DNA of 44,427 bases from Muribaculaceae bacterium (GTDB taxonomy: Bacteria > Bacteroidota > Bacteroidia > Bacteroidales > Muribaculaceae): contig JAFZSO010000045.1 of the NCBI GenBank assembly GCA_017619355.1, forward strand, positions 1 through 44,427. The letters run 5' to 3'. Shown here piece by piece: positions 7,757-17,384 of this stretch. The position numbers and the translations under genes are program-made. Positions within the stretch are counted from its first letter, which is position 1. Every line of letters starts with the position of its first letter. The notes below the pieces were generated by a model, which did no database searches, had not been told where the DNA came from, and worked only from the letters and a program-made list of their open reading frames with translations.

Positions 7757-9496
7757 ATGAATATACTTGAACTTAGTGAACAAGAGATTGTGCGCCGCAA
7801 TAGTTTGGCGCAGATGCGCGAGTTGGGCATTAACCCCTATCCGGCAGCAGAATATAAGGTGAACGCCTGGAGCGACGACATCCGCGCTCAGTTCAGCGAC
7901 GAGGCCGAGCCACGCCAGGTGAGCGTAGCCGGCCGCATCATGAGCCGCCGCATCATGGGCAAGGCATCGTTCATGGAGCTGCAGGACAGCAAGGGCCGCA
8001 TTCAGGTGTATGTGAGCCGCGACGACCTGTGCCCCGACGAGAACAAGGACCTCTATAATGTGGTGTTCAAGAAACTGCTCGACATAGGCGACTTTGTGGG
8101 CATCGAGGGCTATGTGTTCCGCACCCAGACGGGCGAAATCAGCGTGCACGCCCAGGCACTTACCGTGCTCAGCAAGAGCCTGAAACCGCTGCCCATCGTG
8201 AAGGTGAAGGATGGCGTGACCTACGACGCCTTCGACGACCCCGAGCTGCGCTACCGTCAGCGCTATGTTGACCTGGTGGTGAACGATGGCGTGAAGGAAA
8301 CCTTTCTGAAGCGTGCTCTCGTGGTCAAGACCATGCGCCAGGTGCTCGACGATGCCGGTTACACCGAGGTAGAGACCCCCACCTTGCAGGTCATTGCCGG
8401 TGGTGCTACCGCCCGCCCCTTCATCACACATTTCAACGCGCTCGATGTGGACATGTACATGCGCATCGCCACCGAGCTCTACCTCAAGCGCCTGATCGTG
8501 GGCGGCTTTGAGGGCGTGTATGAGATTGGCAAGAACTTCCGCAACGAGGGCATGGACCGCAACCACAACCCCGAGTTCACCTGCATGGAGCTCTATGTGC
8601 AGTACAAGGATTATAACTGGATGATGAGCTTCACCGAGCAACTGCTCGAAACCATCTGTACCGCCGTGAACGGGAAACCCGAGAGCGTGGTCGATGGCAA
8701 GACCATCAGCTTCAAGGCACCTTACCGCCGCTTGCCCATTCTCGAAGCCATCAAGGAGAAGACTGGCTATGACCTCGAGGGCAAGAGCGAGGACGAGATT
8801 CGCGCCATCTGCAAAGAGTTGAAATTGGAAATCGACGATACCATGGGCAAGGGCAAACTCATCGACGAAATCTTCGGCGAGTTCTGCGAAGGCACCTTCG
8901 TGCAGCCCACCTTCATCATCGATTATCCCGTGGAGATGTCGCCTCTCACCAAGATGCACCGCACCAAGCCCGGCCTCACCGAGCGCTTCGAGCTCATGGT
9001 CAACGGCAAGGAGCTTGCCAACGCCTATAGCGAGCTCAACGACCCCATCGACCAGGAAGAACGCTTCAAGGAGCAGATGCGCCTGGCCGACAAGGGCGAC
9101 GACGAGGCGATGATCATCGATCAGGACTTCTTGCGTGCCCTGCAGTATGGCATGCCTCCCACGAGCGGCATCGGCATTGGCATCGACCGTCTGGTGATGC
9201 TCATGACAGGCAACAGCTACATCCAGGATGTACTCCTCTTCCCGCAGATGCGCCCCGAAAAGGTGCCTCATCGCGACAAGGAAGAGGCTTTCACCGCTCT
9301 GGGCATCCCCGCCGAGTGGGTTCCCGCCATCCAGAAGGCAGGCTACCTCACTGTGGCTGCCCTTGGCGCACTTGACAAACCTGGCAAACTCTTCCAGGAC
9401 CTGCTCGACATCAACAAGAAGTTCAAGTTGGGCCACAAGAACCCCGTCATCGACGAGGTGAAGCAGTGGGTAGAGGCTGCCGCAGCTAAGCTGTGA
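7757..9496 (+). CDS. lysS: Lysyl-tRNA synthetase, class II
   Basis: 579 residues. It charges tRNA-Lys in the cytoplasm. An OB-fold anticodon-binding domain (about 55-140) is followed by the class II core: motif 2 [15 protein letters not shown] at 261-275, and motif 3 in [12 protein letters not shown] at about 470-481. After [10 protein letters not shown] the protein continues for about 77 residues ([15 protein letters not shown] to the end), a helical C-terminal extension typical of Bacteroidota LysRS and absent from E. coli LysS. The start at 7757 gives the standard N-terminus [17 protein letters not shown]. The next gene starts on the last base of the stop codon, so the two are translationally coupled. 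Confidence 0.97.
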   Translation: MNILELSEQEIVRRNSLAQMRELGINPYPAAEYKVNAWSDDIRAQFSDEAEPRQVSVAGRIMSRRIMGKASFMELQDSKGRIQVYVSRDDLCPDENKDLYNVVFKKLLDIGDFVGIEGYVFRTQTGEISVHAQALTVLSKSLKPLPIVKVKDGVTYDAFDDPELRYRQRYVDLVVNDGVKETFLKRALVVKTMRQVLDDAGYTEVETPTLQVIAGGATARPFITHFNALDVDMYMRIATELYLKRLIVGGFEGVYEIGKNFRNEGMDRNHNPEFTCMELYVQYKDYNWMMSFTEQLLETICTAVNGKPESVVDGKTISFKAPYRRLPILEAIKEKTGYDLEGKSEDEIRAICKELKLEIDDTMGKGKLIDEIFGEFCEGTFVQPTFIIDYPVEMSPLTKMHRTKPGLTERFELMVNGKELANAYSELNDPIDQEERFKEQMRLADKGDDEAMIIDQDFLRALQYGMPPTSGIGIGIDRLVMLMTGNSYIQDVLLFPQMRPEKVPHRDKEEAFTALGIPAEWVPAIQKAGYLTVAALGALDKPGKLFQDLLDINKKFKLGHKNPVIDEVKQWVEAAAAKL

Positions 9497-9954
9497 TGGA
9501 CGATTTTTTTCACTCCATAGAGTTCTACACCCTTGCGCTGCTGGTGGCATTTGCCCTGCTGGCGCTCATCTTTGGGCAGAAGGACAAGTCGCCCGCCAGC
9601 ACCTACATCAAGGCGTTGGACCTGCAGGATGGCAACGGCGAAGACAGCTTGCTCGAACTGCTCTCGCACGATAATGGCGACCTCGAGCTGCGCCGAACCG
9701 GAATGCAGCTGCGGCAGGACGATACGGTGAACCTGGTGGTGACCCTGGGCGACGGCGAGCTGCGCGTGGTGGAGAAAAAGGGCCTGATAGGTCAGGCAGG
9801 GACTGAACTCGACAAGTGCGGTTCAGTGTTGCTCGGCTTCGTGCGCGAGGGCCGCTATGAACTGCGTTACGAGAGCGATGTCACCGGCCAGTGGCGGCTG
9901 TTCAGTTACACCCACAAGCCAGGAAATTCCAAGAAAATTGAATTAAAATATTGA
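9496..9954 (+). CDS. Small single-pass membrane protein, function unknown
   Basis: 152 residues from the ATG at 9496, whose A is the last base of the lysS TGA; a GTG one codon earlier overlaps lysS and is less likely. One membrane helix at about residues 10-26 (FYTLALLVAFALLALIFG) is followed by a soluble, beta-rich, charged domain with alternating strands and turns, ending IELKY. The short N-terminus ahead of the helix suggests an inner-membrane anchor. I do not recognise the family. Tight coupling to lysS points to co-expression but not to a shared function. Confidence 0.75.
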   Translation: MDDFFHSIEFYTLALLVAFALLALIFGQKDKSPASTYIKALDLQDGNGEDSLLELLSHDNGDLELRRTGMQLRQDDTVNLVVTLGDGELRVVEKKGLIGQAGTELDKCGSVLLGFVREGRYELRYESDVTGQWRLFSYTHKPGNSKKIELKY

Positions 9955-10048
9955 TTTTCTTGACGGCTGACACAATAAAACGAAGATAAATTCGTTTATC
10001 AAGATATAAAAAACGAAAACACAATATTGAAAATTAAAATTTGAAACG

Positions 10049-12370
10049 ATGATGAAGAAACTTTATTTGATTCTGTTGATGCTCTTGCCCTTGTGCATGA
10101 GCGCACAGTCGGGTAGCGGTTCGTGGACCGTGCATTCGCGTTTTCTGCCCACAACGGCTAAAAATGTGATTGACACTGAAAACAGTGTGTATTACCTGTT
10201 GGGCAACGACCTGTTCTGCTTCGACAAGGCTACCCACGAAACCACCTCGCTCAACAAGACCAACGACTTGTCGGACGTTTTGGCCAACGGTATCTATTAC
10301 AACCACGACAAAGGCTATCTGGTGGTGACCTACGACGATGCCAACATCGACGTGATTACTGCCGACGGAGTGCAATTCAACATCCCCAATCTGAAGGATG
10401 CACTTATTGCCAGTGAAAAAGGAATCAATCACATTACCTTTGCCCAGGGCAAGTTCTATGTGGCTACCAAGTTTGGTTATCTTGTGATCGATGACACTAA
10501 CTTTGTGGTGACTGAATCGCACAACTATTCTTACAATCTGCAGTCGGTTGAGGAGATTGGCGACAACCTCGTCTTGAGTGTTGCTGGCTACTTCTACTAT
10601 GCAGGCAAGAACGCCAAGCATGAAACCCTTTCCAATTTCAAGCGGGCCAACAACTACGATGCAGATACTGCTGGTACCATTACCAAGACGTATCCAGGCA
10701 AGACCTGTTACATCAACGATTCTAAGTTCTTCCTCAACTCGTCGAATGGTTTCTTCATTGTCGATATTACTGACAACGATGGCACACTCACCTTCACACG
10801 CACCAGCGTAGATGCAGCTGTGGCCGACAACGTGCAGAAGACCAAGACAGGTTTCCTTGCCAACTATATGGCAAAGAAATACTACTATACTTTTGATGCT
10901 GATGGTGGCAGCAAAACCAAGAAGACTTTAAACGCTGTGGAGATGTTCAGCTGCTCGCCCAATGGCGACGGAACCCTGTGGAGCATCAATGCAAGCGGTC
11001 TGCACAACAGTGCGGCTACTGGCACCTACTACAAGATGGGCGGTATCCTCATCTCTACCACCCCCTGGTGGATGGCTTATAACAAGAGCGAACACAAGAT
11101 GTATGTGTCAAGTACCACCGACAACGGTATTCTCGTTTCTGGCAACTCAGGTGCAAAATTTGAAATGAATACCTACGATGGTTCGATTTGGGAAAATGCT
11201 CAGCCAACAGGTGCGCCTACCGCTTCGAATGAAGGCTGGTACTGGCCCGAGTTCAATCCCAACGATTCAAGCATGTACTTCATCAGTTGCCGTATGAACA
11301 ACGGTATCCTTAGGGTTCAGAACGGTGCGGTGACAGCCAAGTTAGGCACTGCAGCCCCCATGGTTGCACGTAAGGGTGCCATTCGTTTCGACAACGACGG
11401 CAATCTGTGGATAGTGCATTCGAGTTTGAGTAACACCACCCCCGTCAAGGTGCTTGCCAAGGAGAAACTGGCAAATGCAACATTTGCTCCTGAAGACTAC
11501 ACCGTCTATAATGTTCCTCACGTAGTCGATCGTAACTCCTTCAAGTGGTCTACCTTTGCCATCTCTAAAGGTACCGACATCAAGGTCTTCACCTGCGGTG
11601 ATATCGCTCCGTTGGTAATATGGGACAACTACGGGCAGATCACTGATGGAACCAACTTCCGCTCCAAGTTTTTCAAGAGCCTGCTCAGCAAGAGCAACAA
11701 AACCATCACCTGGTCTTATACCTACGAACTGAAGGCCGACGACTTCGGTTACATCTGGATGGGTAACGGCGGCAGCCTGTTGCGCTTCAATCCTGTCGAG
11801 GCATTCGACGATGACTTCCGTGTCGACGATCTCTCAGCGCAGGTTGGTAACGCCATGGTTTCGGCTATTGCCTTTGGTAAGGACAACTGCGCGTGGATTG
11901 CCACCAATGGCGCTGGCATCTATGTCCTCAGTCAGGATGGTTCCGAGGTGCTCAACACTTTCAACACTAACAACAGCCCGCTGCCCTCTAACACCATCTA
12001 CAACCTGTGCTACGACCCCGAGCACGAGTCGATGTTTGTCGTCACGCCCACCTGCATCCTTGAGTATAGCGAAGAGATGAAGGGCGGCGACACAACCTAC
12101 GACAACGTAACCATTTACCCCGAACCGGTGCGTCCCGACTTCACTGGTTATGTGGCCATCAAGCGACTCATTCCCGGTTCGTTTGTGAAGATTACCGATG
12201 CTGCTGGCAATGTGTTGCATGAAACTACTGATGTGGCCGGCACTGCCACCTGGGATGCCTGCGACAGCAATGGCAACCGCGTGCCCACAGGCGCCTACTA
12301 CGTGTATGCAGCCACTACCGAAAATGTGCCTATGGATAAGCCAGTGGCTAAGATTATGGTAATTAAGTAA
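10049..12370 (+). CDS. PorZ-like two-propeller protein with C-terminal sorting-type domain, copy 1
   Basis: 773 residues. Signal peptide MMKKLYLILLMLLPLCMSAQ, then two beta-propeller-like halves with repeats of the form VYYLLGNDLFCFDK, GYLVVTYDDANIDVI and FGYLVIDD, and in the second half DDFGYIWMGNGGSLLRF and NCAWIATNGAGIYVL, as in two-component-regulator propellers. The last 90 residues (from NVTIYPEPVRPDF) form a beta-sandwich with DAAGNVLHET and GAYYVYA, like T9SS C-terminal domains. Length and order match PorZ of the T9SS attachment complex, known from Porphyromonas gingivalis (about 776 residues). A generic surface propeller protein is the alternative. It is followed by a terminator and a paralogue. 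Confidence 0.7.
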   Translation: MMKKLYLILLMLLPLCMSAQSGSGSWTVHSRFLPTTAKNVIDTENSVYYLLGNDLFCFDKATHETTSLNKTNDLSDVLANGIYYNHDKGYLVVTYDDANIDVITADGVQFNIPNLKDALIASEKGINHITFAQGKFYVATKFGYLVIDDTNFVVTESHNYSYNLQSVEEIGDNLVLSVAGYFYYAGKNAKHETLSNFKRANNYDADTAGTITKTYPGKTCYINDSKFFLNSSNGFFIVDITDNDGTLTFTRTSVDAAVADNVQKTKTGFLANYMAKKYYYTFDADGGSKTKKTLNAVEMFSCSPNGDGTLWSINASGLHNSAATGTYYKMGGILISTTPWWMAYNKSEHKMYVSSTTDNGILVSGNSGAKFEMNTYDGSIWENAQPTGAPTASNEGWYWPEFNPNDSSMYFISCRMNNGILRVQNGAVTAKLGTAAPMVARKGAIRFDNDGNLWIVHSSLSNTTPVKVLAKEKLANATFAPEDYTVYNVPHVVDRNSFKWSTFAISKGTDIKVFTCGDIAPLVIWDNYGQITDGTNFRSKFFKSLLSKSNKTITWSYTYELKADDFGYIWMGNGGSLLRFNPVEAFDDDFRVDDLSAQVGNAMVSAIAFGKDNCAWIATNGAGIYVLSQDGSEVLNTFNTNNSPLPSNTIYNLCYDPEHESMFVVTPTCILEYSEEMKGGDTTYDNVTIYPEPVRPDFTGYVAIKRLIPGSFVKITDAAGNVLHETTDVAGTATWDACDSNGNRVPTGAYYVYAATTENVPMDKPVAKIMVIK

Positions 12371-12451
12371 TTACATTGGTTTCCGTAGATTTGAGCCTAT
12401 AGGAAACAACCTTGAAATCAATCGTTTCAATATCAAATAGATTTTAAATCG

Positions 12452-12487
12452 AAAAAGCTCTCGTCGTGATTGATGAGAGCTTTTTTT
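12452..12487 (+). terminator. Intrinsic terminator between the two PorZ-like genes
   Basis: AAAAAGCTCTC (12452-12462) pairs with GAGAGCTTTTT (12475-12485), continuing as a T7 run. It separates the paralogues into two transcripts and rules out the far-upstream start of the second gene's open frame. Confidence 0.88.
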
Positions 12488-12582
12488 CAACTTATTGCCT
12501 GTCTCACACAATTTTTTGCCACATTTCTCGTTATAGAAGAATAATAAGCTATTATTTATACTTAAGAATTATATTTAAGACT

Positions 12583-14910
12583 ATGATAAAGAAAGGTTTA
12601 GTTTCGATTATGCTGCTGGTTGCTGTGGCAATGTCGGCTTCGGCTGCCGGTGGCCAGTGGCGCATCCACCCCAAGTTTGTGAGCAGTGAAGCCCAGCAGG
12701 TGGTGGAAATGGGTGGGCGTGTCTATTATCTCGTGAGCCATAACCTCTACTGCTACGATATGTCGACCCAGGAAAACGAGGCGTGGAACAAGCAGAACTA
12801 TCTCTCTGATGTTAACATCACAGGAATGTTCCACAACCCCGACAAGGATTACATTGTTCTCACCTACGACAACGGTAACCTCGATGTCATTGAAGCTTCT
12901 GGCCATGTTCGCAACCTGGCTGAAATCAAGAACTCCTCGGTCATGGGCGGCAAGAGCGTGAACGATGTGACCTTCGACCAAGGCGTGTTCTATGCCGCTA
13001 CCGACTTCGGCTATGTGGTTTACAACGACGACAAGTGGGAAGTGAAGGAGTCGCGCATCTACACACAAAAGAGTGCCGACTCCGACGTGCGTGTGAACGT
13101 GAAAATGCTCTCGGTGGCACGCGTGGGTAACTATCTGGTGCTCGCCAACGACACCATGCTCTACTCCGGGCTGGCATCGCAGCGGCACGAAGCCCTTTCG
13201 TCGTTCGTTACCACCAAGATGTCGGTGGGCAATCCCATCCATATTCAGCCTCTTGAAGGCAATAACTTCTTGTTGCTCTCTAAGCGTTTCTATACAGGTA
13301 CCGTGAGCGATGCCGGAATCACCCTCAAGGCACAGGTCAAGGCAAAGGGCGAGAACATCGTGAAGATCTCGACCGGCTATCTGGTGAACTTCATGAGCCA
13401 GGGCTACTACTACACCCTCGATGAGCATGGAGAGAACCTCACCCAGGTCGAGGGCGGCAACGAACTCTATTGCGAGGGCAGCGACGGTTCGTTGTGGTCG
13501 GTGGCCGAGGAAGGCTTGCACAACAGCGAGGCTCCCGACAGCTACTTCAAGCCCATCAGCATCAGCATCAGCAACCCCTTCTGGCTCGCCTATAACGAGA
13601 CAAGTCAGAAGATGTATGTCACCAACACCGGTACCCTAGGCCGTATGCTCGACGAACAGTACGACCGCACCGTGGTCAATGTCTATGACGGCACCCGCTG
13701 GACCGATGTCACGCCGTCGCCCATCCTCAACAACAGCGGTACCTATTGGATGACTTTCGCTCCCGAGAACCAGGATGAGTACTACATGGGCTCGTGGTGG
13801 AACGGCGTCTATAAGGTGCGTGGCACCGACGTGGTGCAGACCTATAACTGGGAGAATTCGCCTTTGATTCACGCGCTGAACAATTATTATTGCCATGCCG
13901 TGACCACACTCGACCGCCAGGGCAATATGTGGGTAGCGCAGACGGGCAACGGCACCACACCGGTGATGATTCTGCCCAGTGCCAAGCGAAAACTCGACAG
14001 GGTGACAGCAAGTGACTGGATCGACCCCAAGTTTAAAGATGTGCAGTGCTCCAAGTTCGCGCGCATCCTTGCCGCAAAGCAAAACAACTACATCGTCTTT
14101 ACCAACGGAAACTTTGGCTCAGTGATGATATGGGACTACAATGGCGACCCCTCCGGCACTATTCGCAAGGCAAGTTATCCTTCATTCCTCGACCAGGACA
14201 ACAAGACTTATGAGTGGAGCTTCATATTCGATTTTGCTGAAGACCAGAATGGACTCATCTGGATGGGTAGCACCAATGGTGTCATCTCGTTCGATCCCCG
14301 TCAAGCCTTCAGCTCCGACTTCCGCATCAATCACATCAAGGTGCCGCGTAACGATGGCACCGACCTGGCCGACTATCTGCTCGATGGTATGCAGGTCAAC
14401 ACCATTACTGTCGATGGCAACAACTGCAAGTGGATTGGCACCAATAGTCAAGGTGTGTTCTACGTCAACCCCGACGGCTCGCAGATTATCAGGCAGTTCA
14501 CCACCGATAACAGTCAGTTGCTCTCCAATAAAATCTACGACATCTGCTGCAACGAGGCTTCTAACTCGGTGTTCATCACCACCGCCAACGGACTGGTCGA
14601 GTATTTCTCCGATTCATCGAGCCCCGTTGAGGGCGATATGAGCAATGTGGTGGCTTATCCTAACCCCGTCAGGCCTGACTATGGCGGCGATATCACCATC
14701 ACCGGACTCAAAGACAACTGCCTGGTGAAAATTGCCGATGCGGCTGGTAATGTCATTACGCAGATGCGTTCGGTGGGCGGTACTGCCGTGTGGGATGCAC
14801 GCACTCCCTCGGGCGACCGTGTGAAGAGCGGCGTGTACTTCGTCTTTGCCTCTACTTCCGATTCGGGCACCTCGCTCTCAGCCGTTTCCAAAATCCTCAT
14901 CATGCGCTAA
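12583..14910 (+). CDS. PorZ-like two-propeller protein with C-terminal sorting-type domain, copy 2
   Basis: 775 residues from the ATG at 12583. The frame is open back to 12466, but that part encodes the terminator stem and no signal peptide, whereas MIKKGLVSIMLLVAVAMSASA is one. It is clearly a paralogue of the previous gene over its whole length: GQWRIHPKF versus GSWTVHSRF at the mature start, YLSDVNITGMFHN versus DLSDVLANGIYYN, the propeller blades DQNGLIWMGSTNGVISF and NCKWIGTNSQGVFYV, and the C-terminal domain NVVAYPNPVRPDYGG with ADAAGNVI and SGVYFVFAST. It probably acts in or with the T9SS outer-membrane attachment complex, where PorZ reads A-LPS. Two copies side by side are unusual. 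Confidence 0.7.
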   Translation: MIKKGLVSIMLLVAVAMSASAAGGQWRIHPKFVSSEAQQVVEMGGRVYYLVSHNLYCYDMSTQENEAWNKQNYLSDVNITGMFHNPDKDYIVLTYDNGNLDVIEASGHVRNLAEIKNSSVMGGKSVNDVTFDQGVFYAATDFGYVVYNDDKWEVKESRIYTQKSADSDVRVNVKMLSVARVGNYLVLANDTMLYSGLASQRHEALSSFVTTKMSVGNPIHIQPLEGNNFLLLSKRFYTGTVSDAGITLKAQVKAKGENIVKISTGYLVNFMSQGYYYTLDEHGENLTQVEGGNELYCEGSDGSLWSVAEEGLHNSEAPDSYFKPISISISNPFWLAYNETSQKMYVTNTGTLGRMLDEQYDRTVVNVYDGTRWTDVTPSPILNNSGTYWMTFAPENQDEYYMGSWWNGVYKVRGTDVVQTYNWENSPLIHALNNYYCHAVTTLDRQGNMWVAQTGNGTTPVMILPSAKRKLDRVTASDWIDPKFKDVQCSKFARILAAKQNNYIVFTNGNFGSVMIWDYNGDPSGTIRKASYPSFLDQDNKTYEWSFIFDFAEDQNGLIWMGSTNGVISFDPRQAFSSDFRINHIKVPRNDGTDLADYLLDGMQVNTITVDGNNCKWIGTNSQGVFYVNPDGSQIIRQFTTDNSQLLSNKIYDICCNEASNSVFITTANGLVEYFSDSSSPVEGDMSNVVAYPNPVRPDYGGDITITGLKDNCLVKIADAAGNVITQMRSVGGTAVWDARTPSGDRVKSGVYFVFASTSDSGTSLSAVSKILIMR

Positions 14911-14973
14911 TCCCCAATTTTGTCATGAGGACTTTGCGTGTCATGATGGCGAGAAAAATTGATGAATAAAAAA

Positions 14974-15034
14974 GAATTTTTGGAGTTGTACTTCAAATTT
15001 TCGCTGAATTTTTGAAGTATTACTTCAGATTTTC
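14974..15034. repeat. Two 29-bp direct repeats carrying a palindrome, upstream of the ATPase promoter
   Basis: Copies at 14974-15002 and 15006-15034 start 32 bp apart and match at 25 of 29 positions. In the second copy the centre is a perfect palindrome TGAAGTA-T-TACTTCA (15012-15026); in the first it is degenerate (TGGAGTTGTACTTCA). The array ends 11 bases before the -33 of the promoter at 15046. It looks like a pair of binding sites about three helical turns apart. Confidence 0.7.
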
Positions 15035-15045
15035 TGCAATTTTCC

Positions 15046-15076
15046 TTGCGTATTTCTCTACGAGGCATTAATTTTG
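15046..15076 (+). promoter_or_regulatory. Promoter of the AAA/DUF4143 ATPase gene
   Basis: TTG (15046-15048), 20 bases, TAATTTTG (15069-15076). The leader to the ATG at 15099 is short. Confidence 0.75.
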
Positions 15077-15098
15077 CAACGACAAAATAAATGTGGTT

Positions 15099-16247
15099 AT
15101 GCTCGAAAGGATATTGAAATTAGAAAATGCTGAAAAGGACAGTCTCTTTCTGTGGGGTTCGAGGCAGACAGGCAAGAGCACACTCTTAAAATCGCTTTTT
15201 CCCAAAGCACGGCTGTATGATCTACTCAAAAGTGATGTGCGCATGTCACTGCAGATGCGTCCAGCTTTGCTTCGTGAGGAGTGTGAGTTGCTCGACGATG
15301 GAGCGTTGGTGATTATTGACGAAGTGCAAAAAGTGCCAGCGTTGCTCGATGAGGTGCATTGGCTCATAGAGAATAAGCGGTTAAGGTTTATATTGAGCGG
15401 GTCAAGTGCCCGTAAGTTGCGTCGCAGTAGTGCTAATCTATTGGGTGGCAGAGCACTTCGTGAAATGCTTTTCCCGCTAGTAAGTGCTGAGATACCAGAA
15501 TTTGACCTTAATCGTGCACTGAACCACGGTATGTTGCCGCGCCATTATCTTGATGACAAACCAGCATTGAGGATACAGTCGTACATTGGCGACTATTTGC
15601 AGCAAGAAATAGTAGAAGAGGCACTTGTTCGAAAATTAGACTCATTTACACGATTTCTTCAAGTGGCAGCTTTGAGTAATGCGCAGATAGTCAATTACAC
15701 TAATATAGCTCGGGAATGTGGTGTGTCATCCAAGACTGTCAAGGAGTATTTCGCAATTCTTGAAGAAACTTTGCTGGGCTTTTATTTGCCATCTTACACT
15801 AAGACGATGAAACGCAAAGTGATTCAGTCTTCAAAATTCTATTTCTTCGATGTTGCGATACCCAACTACCTGTTGCGTCGCACGCCGCTACAGCAAGGGA
15901 CAGATGTATATGGTCACGCGTTGGAACATTTGGTCATACAGGAGTTGAGGGCTTATCTGTCGTACAGACATTCAGACAAATCTTTATCATTTTGGCATAC
16001 TCAAGATAACAAGTATGAGGTGGATGCAGTCGTTGGTCAGGCTGAAGTGGCTATAGAGGTGAAATCGTCAACGAATATTTTGTCGCACGACACAAAGGGA
16101 CTAAAGGCCTTTCAAGGAGAGAATCCCACTGCAAAACTCTACTTGCTTTCGCTGGAAGAACGCCCTCGTAAACTCAATAATATAGAAGTATGGCCAGTAT
16201 GCCAGTTTCTTGAGCGATTGTGGAGCGATAAGGTAATAACAGTGTAG
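15099..16247 (+). CDS. AAA-family ATP-binding protein with DUF4143 domain
   Basis: 382 residues from the ATG at 15099. Walker A GSRQTGKST (20-28), Walker B VIIDEVQ (71-77), and FILSGSSARKL (about 98-107) as sensor-like segment, the pattern of the AAA_14 family. A winged-helix-like part follows around NYTNIARECGVSSKTVKEY. The C-terminal DUF4143 part has YEVDAVVGQAEVAIEVKSS, which resembles a PD-(D/E)xK nuclease fold. These proteins are very common in Bacteroidota, often in many copies, and their role is not established. Lower GC than its neighbours, its own promoter and the upstream repeats suggest an independently acquired unit. Confidence 0.9.
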   Translation: MLERILKLENAEKDSLFLWGSRQTGKSTLLKSLFPKARLYDLLKSDVRMSLQMRPALLREECELLDDGALVIIDEVQKVPALLDEVHWLIENKRLRFILSGSSARKLRRSSANLLGGRALREMLFPLVSAEIPEFDLNRALNHGMLPRHYLDDKPALRIQSYIGDYLQQEIVEEALVRKLDSFTRFLQVAALSNAQIVNYTNIARECGVSSKTVKEYFAILEETLLGFYLPSYTKTMKRKVIQSSKFYFFDVAIPNYLLRRTPLQQGTDVYGHALEHLVIQELRAYLSYRHSDKSLSFWHTQDNKYEVDAVVGQAEVAIEVKSSTNILSHDTKGLKAFQGENPTAKLYLLSLEERPRKLNNIEVWPVCQFLERLWSDKVITV

Positions 16248-16282
16248 CTGTTTGTTACGTTGCACGGTCAGTGAATGTATGT

Positions 16283-16313
16283 TTTGAGGATTGGGAATTA
16301 ATGTGTAATTTTG
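16283..16313 (+). promoter_or_regulatory. Promoter of the S66 carboxypeptidase pair
   Basis: TTTG (16283-16286), 19 bases, TAATTTTG (16306-16313), a full consensus. Transcription should begin near 16320, so the start codon is the ATG at 16334, not the in-frame ATG at 16271. Confidence 0.8.
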
Positions 16314-16333
16314 TGACTAATATAAAAGCTAAA

Positions 16334-17371
16334 ATGGCGATATTGATCAAGAACCGTCTGGTAGGTTTGTTGTTGGCCCTGATGCTCATGCTGGCGGCGC
16401 TGCCGCTACAAGCCCAGTCAACGCTGCCCGCTCCGCCCCCCTTCCTCAAGGAGGGCGACAAGATTGCGGTGCTCTCGCCCTCGGGTGCCCACACCTATAA
16501 CATAGTGGACAGTGCCTGTGCGGTATTCAAGCGTTGGGGTTATCAGGGCGTGATTGGTCCCAATGTGGGTGCACGCTGGCACGGCTTTGCCGGCACGGTG
16601 GAGCAGCGCAAGAACGACCTGCTTTGGGCGTTGCGCGACAGCACTATCAAGGCCATCATGTGTGCCGATGGTGGCTATGGCGTGATCAATATGCTGTGTG
16701 AAGTGCCAATGGAGGAGTTCCGCAAGAATCCTAAGTGGATCATAGGCTACAGCGACATCACAGGCTTGCTCAGTTCCGAGGTGCGTGCCGGCAACATGGC
16801 CATTCATGGCAACATGTGCTACTGGCTTCGCAAGACCCACGGCAACGACCGCCTGTCGCAAATTCTGCGCGAGATACTCACGGGCGAGTTTCCCGGCTAT
16901 GTGATTCGCGGCCATAAGTATAATGTGAAGGGCACAGCATCGGGCATTCTGCTGGGCGGCAACATCTCGGTGTTTACCGACATCGCCGGCTCAGACTACG
17001 ATTTCCTCGCCAAAGATTTTATTGCTGATAAAGACATCATCCTCTTTTTCGAGGACACCAACGAAGACATGCCTCATGTCGACCGCATGCTTCAGCAGCT
17101 GCGCATACGCGGCATCATCAACCATGTGAAAGGTGTGATTGTGGGCCGTTTCAAGGGCTACAGCCCGACGAACGGCTGGAGTTCGATGTACGAGTTGCTT
17201 AACCACTATTTCAAGGAGAGCCCCATACCCGTGTGCTACGATTTCCCCACGGGCCACTTTGCCGACCAAAACTATCCCCTTATTGAGGGCTGCCCCGTTA
17301 CGCTCACGGTAGAGACCGACAGCGTCACCCTCGATTTCATCAATCCCCTAACCCCGAATACGTCAAACTAA
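16334..17371 (+). CDS. S66-family LD-carboxypeptidase, copy 1 (altered RGGYG motif)
   Basis: 345 residues from the ATG at 16334, with signal peptide (LVGLLLALMLMLAALPLQAQ). S66 peptidases cut the L,D bond of muropeptide tetrapeptides in cell-wall recycling or remodelling. The Ser-Glu-His set is present: Ser140 in GYSDITGL, Glu240 in FFEDTNED, His308 in PTGHFADQNYPL. The usually invariant Arg-Gly-Gly-Tyr-Gly loop reads ADGGYG (111-116), with Asp for Arg, unlike the next gene, which keeps it. The signal peptide places it in the periplasm, whereas E. coli LdcA is cytoplasmic. It is 13 bases from the paralogue, forming a two-gene operon. Confidence 0.9.
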   Translation: MAILIKNRLVGLLLALMLMLAALPLQAQSTLPAPPPFLKEGDKIAVLSPSGAHTYNIVDSACAVFKRWGYQGVIGPNVGARWHGFAGTVEQRKNDLLWALRDSTIKAIMCADGGYGVINMLCEVPMEEFRKNPKWIIGYSDITGLLSSEVRAGNMAIHGNMCYWLRKTHGNDRLSQILREILTGEFPGYVIRGHKYNVKGTASGILLGGNISVFTDIAGSDYDFLAKDFIADKDIILFFEDTNEDMPHVDRMLQQLRIRGIINHVKGVIVGRFKGYSPTNGWSSMYELLNHYFKESPIPVCYDFPTGHFADQNYPLIEGCPVTLTVETDSVTLDFINPLTPNTSN

Positions 17372-17384
17372 AAAACCATAAAAG

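Noticed and set aside
7601-9550. 649-codon open frame on the minus strand opposite lysS
   Set aside because: It mirrors the lysS codon pattern, has a His/Leu/Val-rich composition with no recognisable motif, and lysS is certain.
9985-10000. GATAAA-TTCG-TTTATC hairpin before the first PorZ-like gene
   Set aside because: Perfect but only six mostly A-T pairs in an AT-rich gap; expected by chance and no T-run follows.
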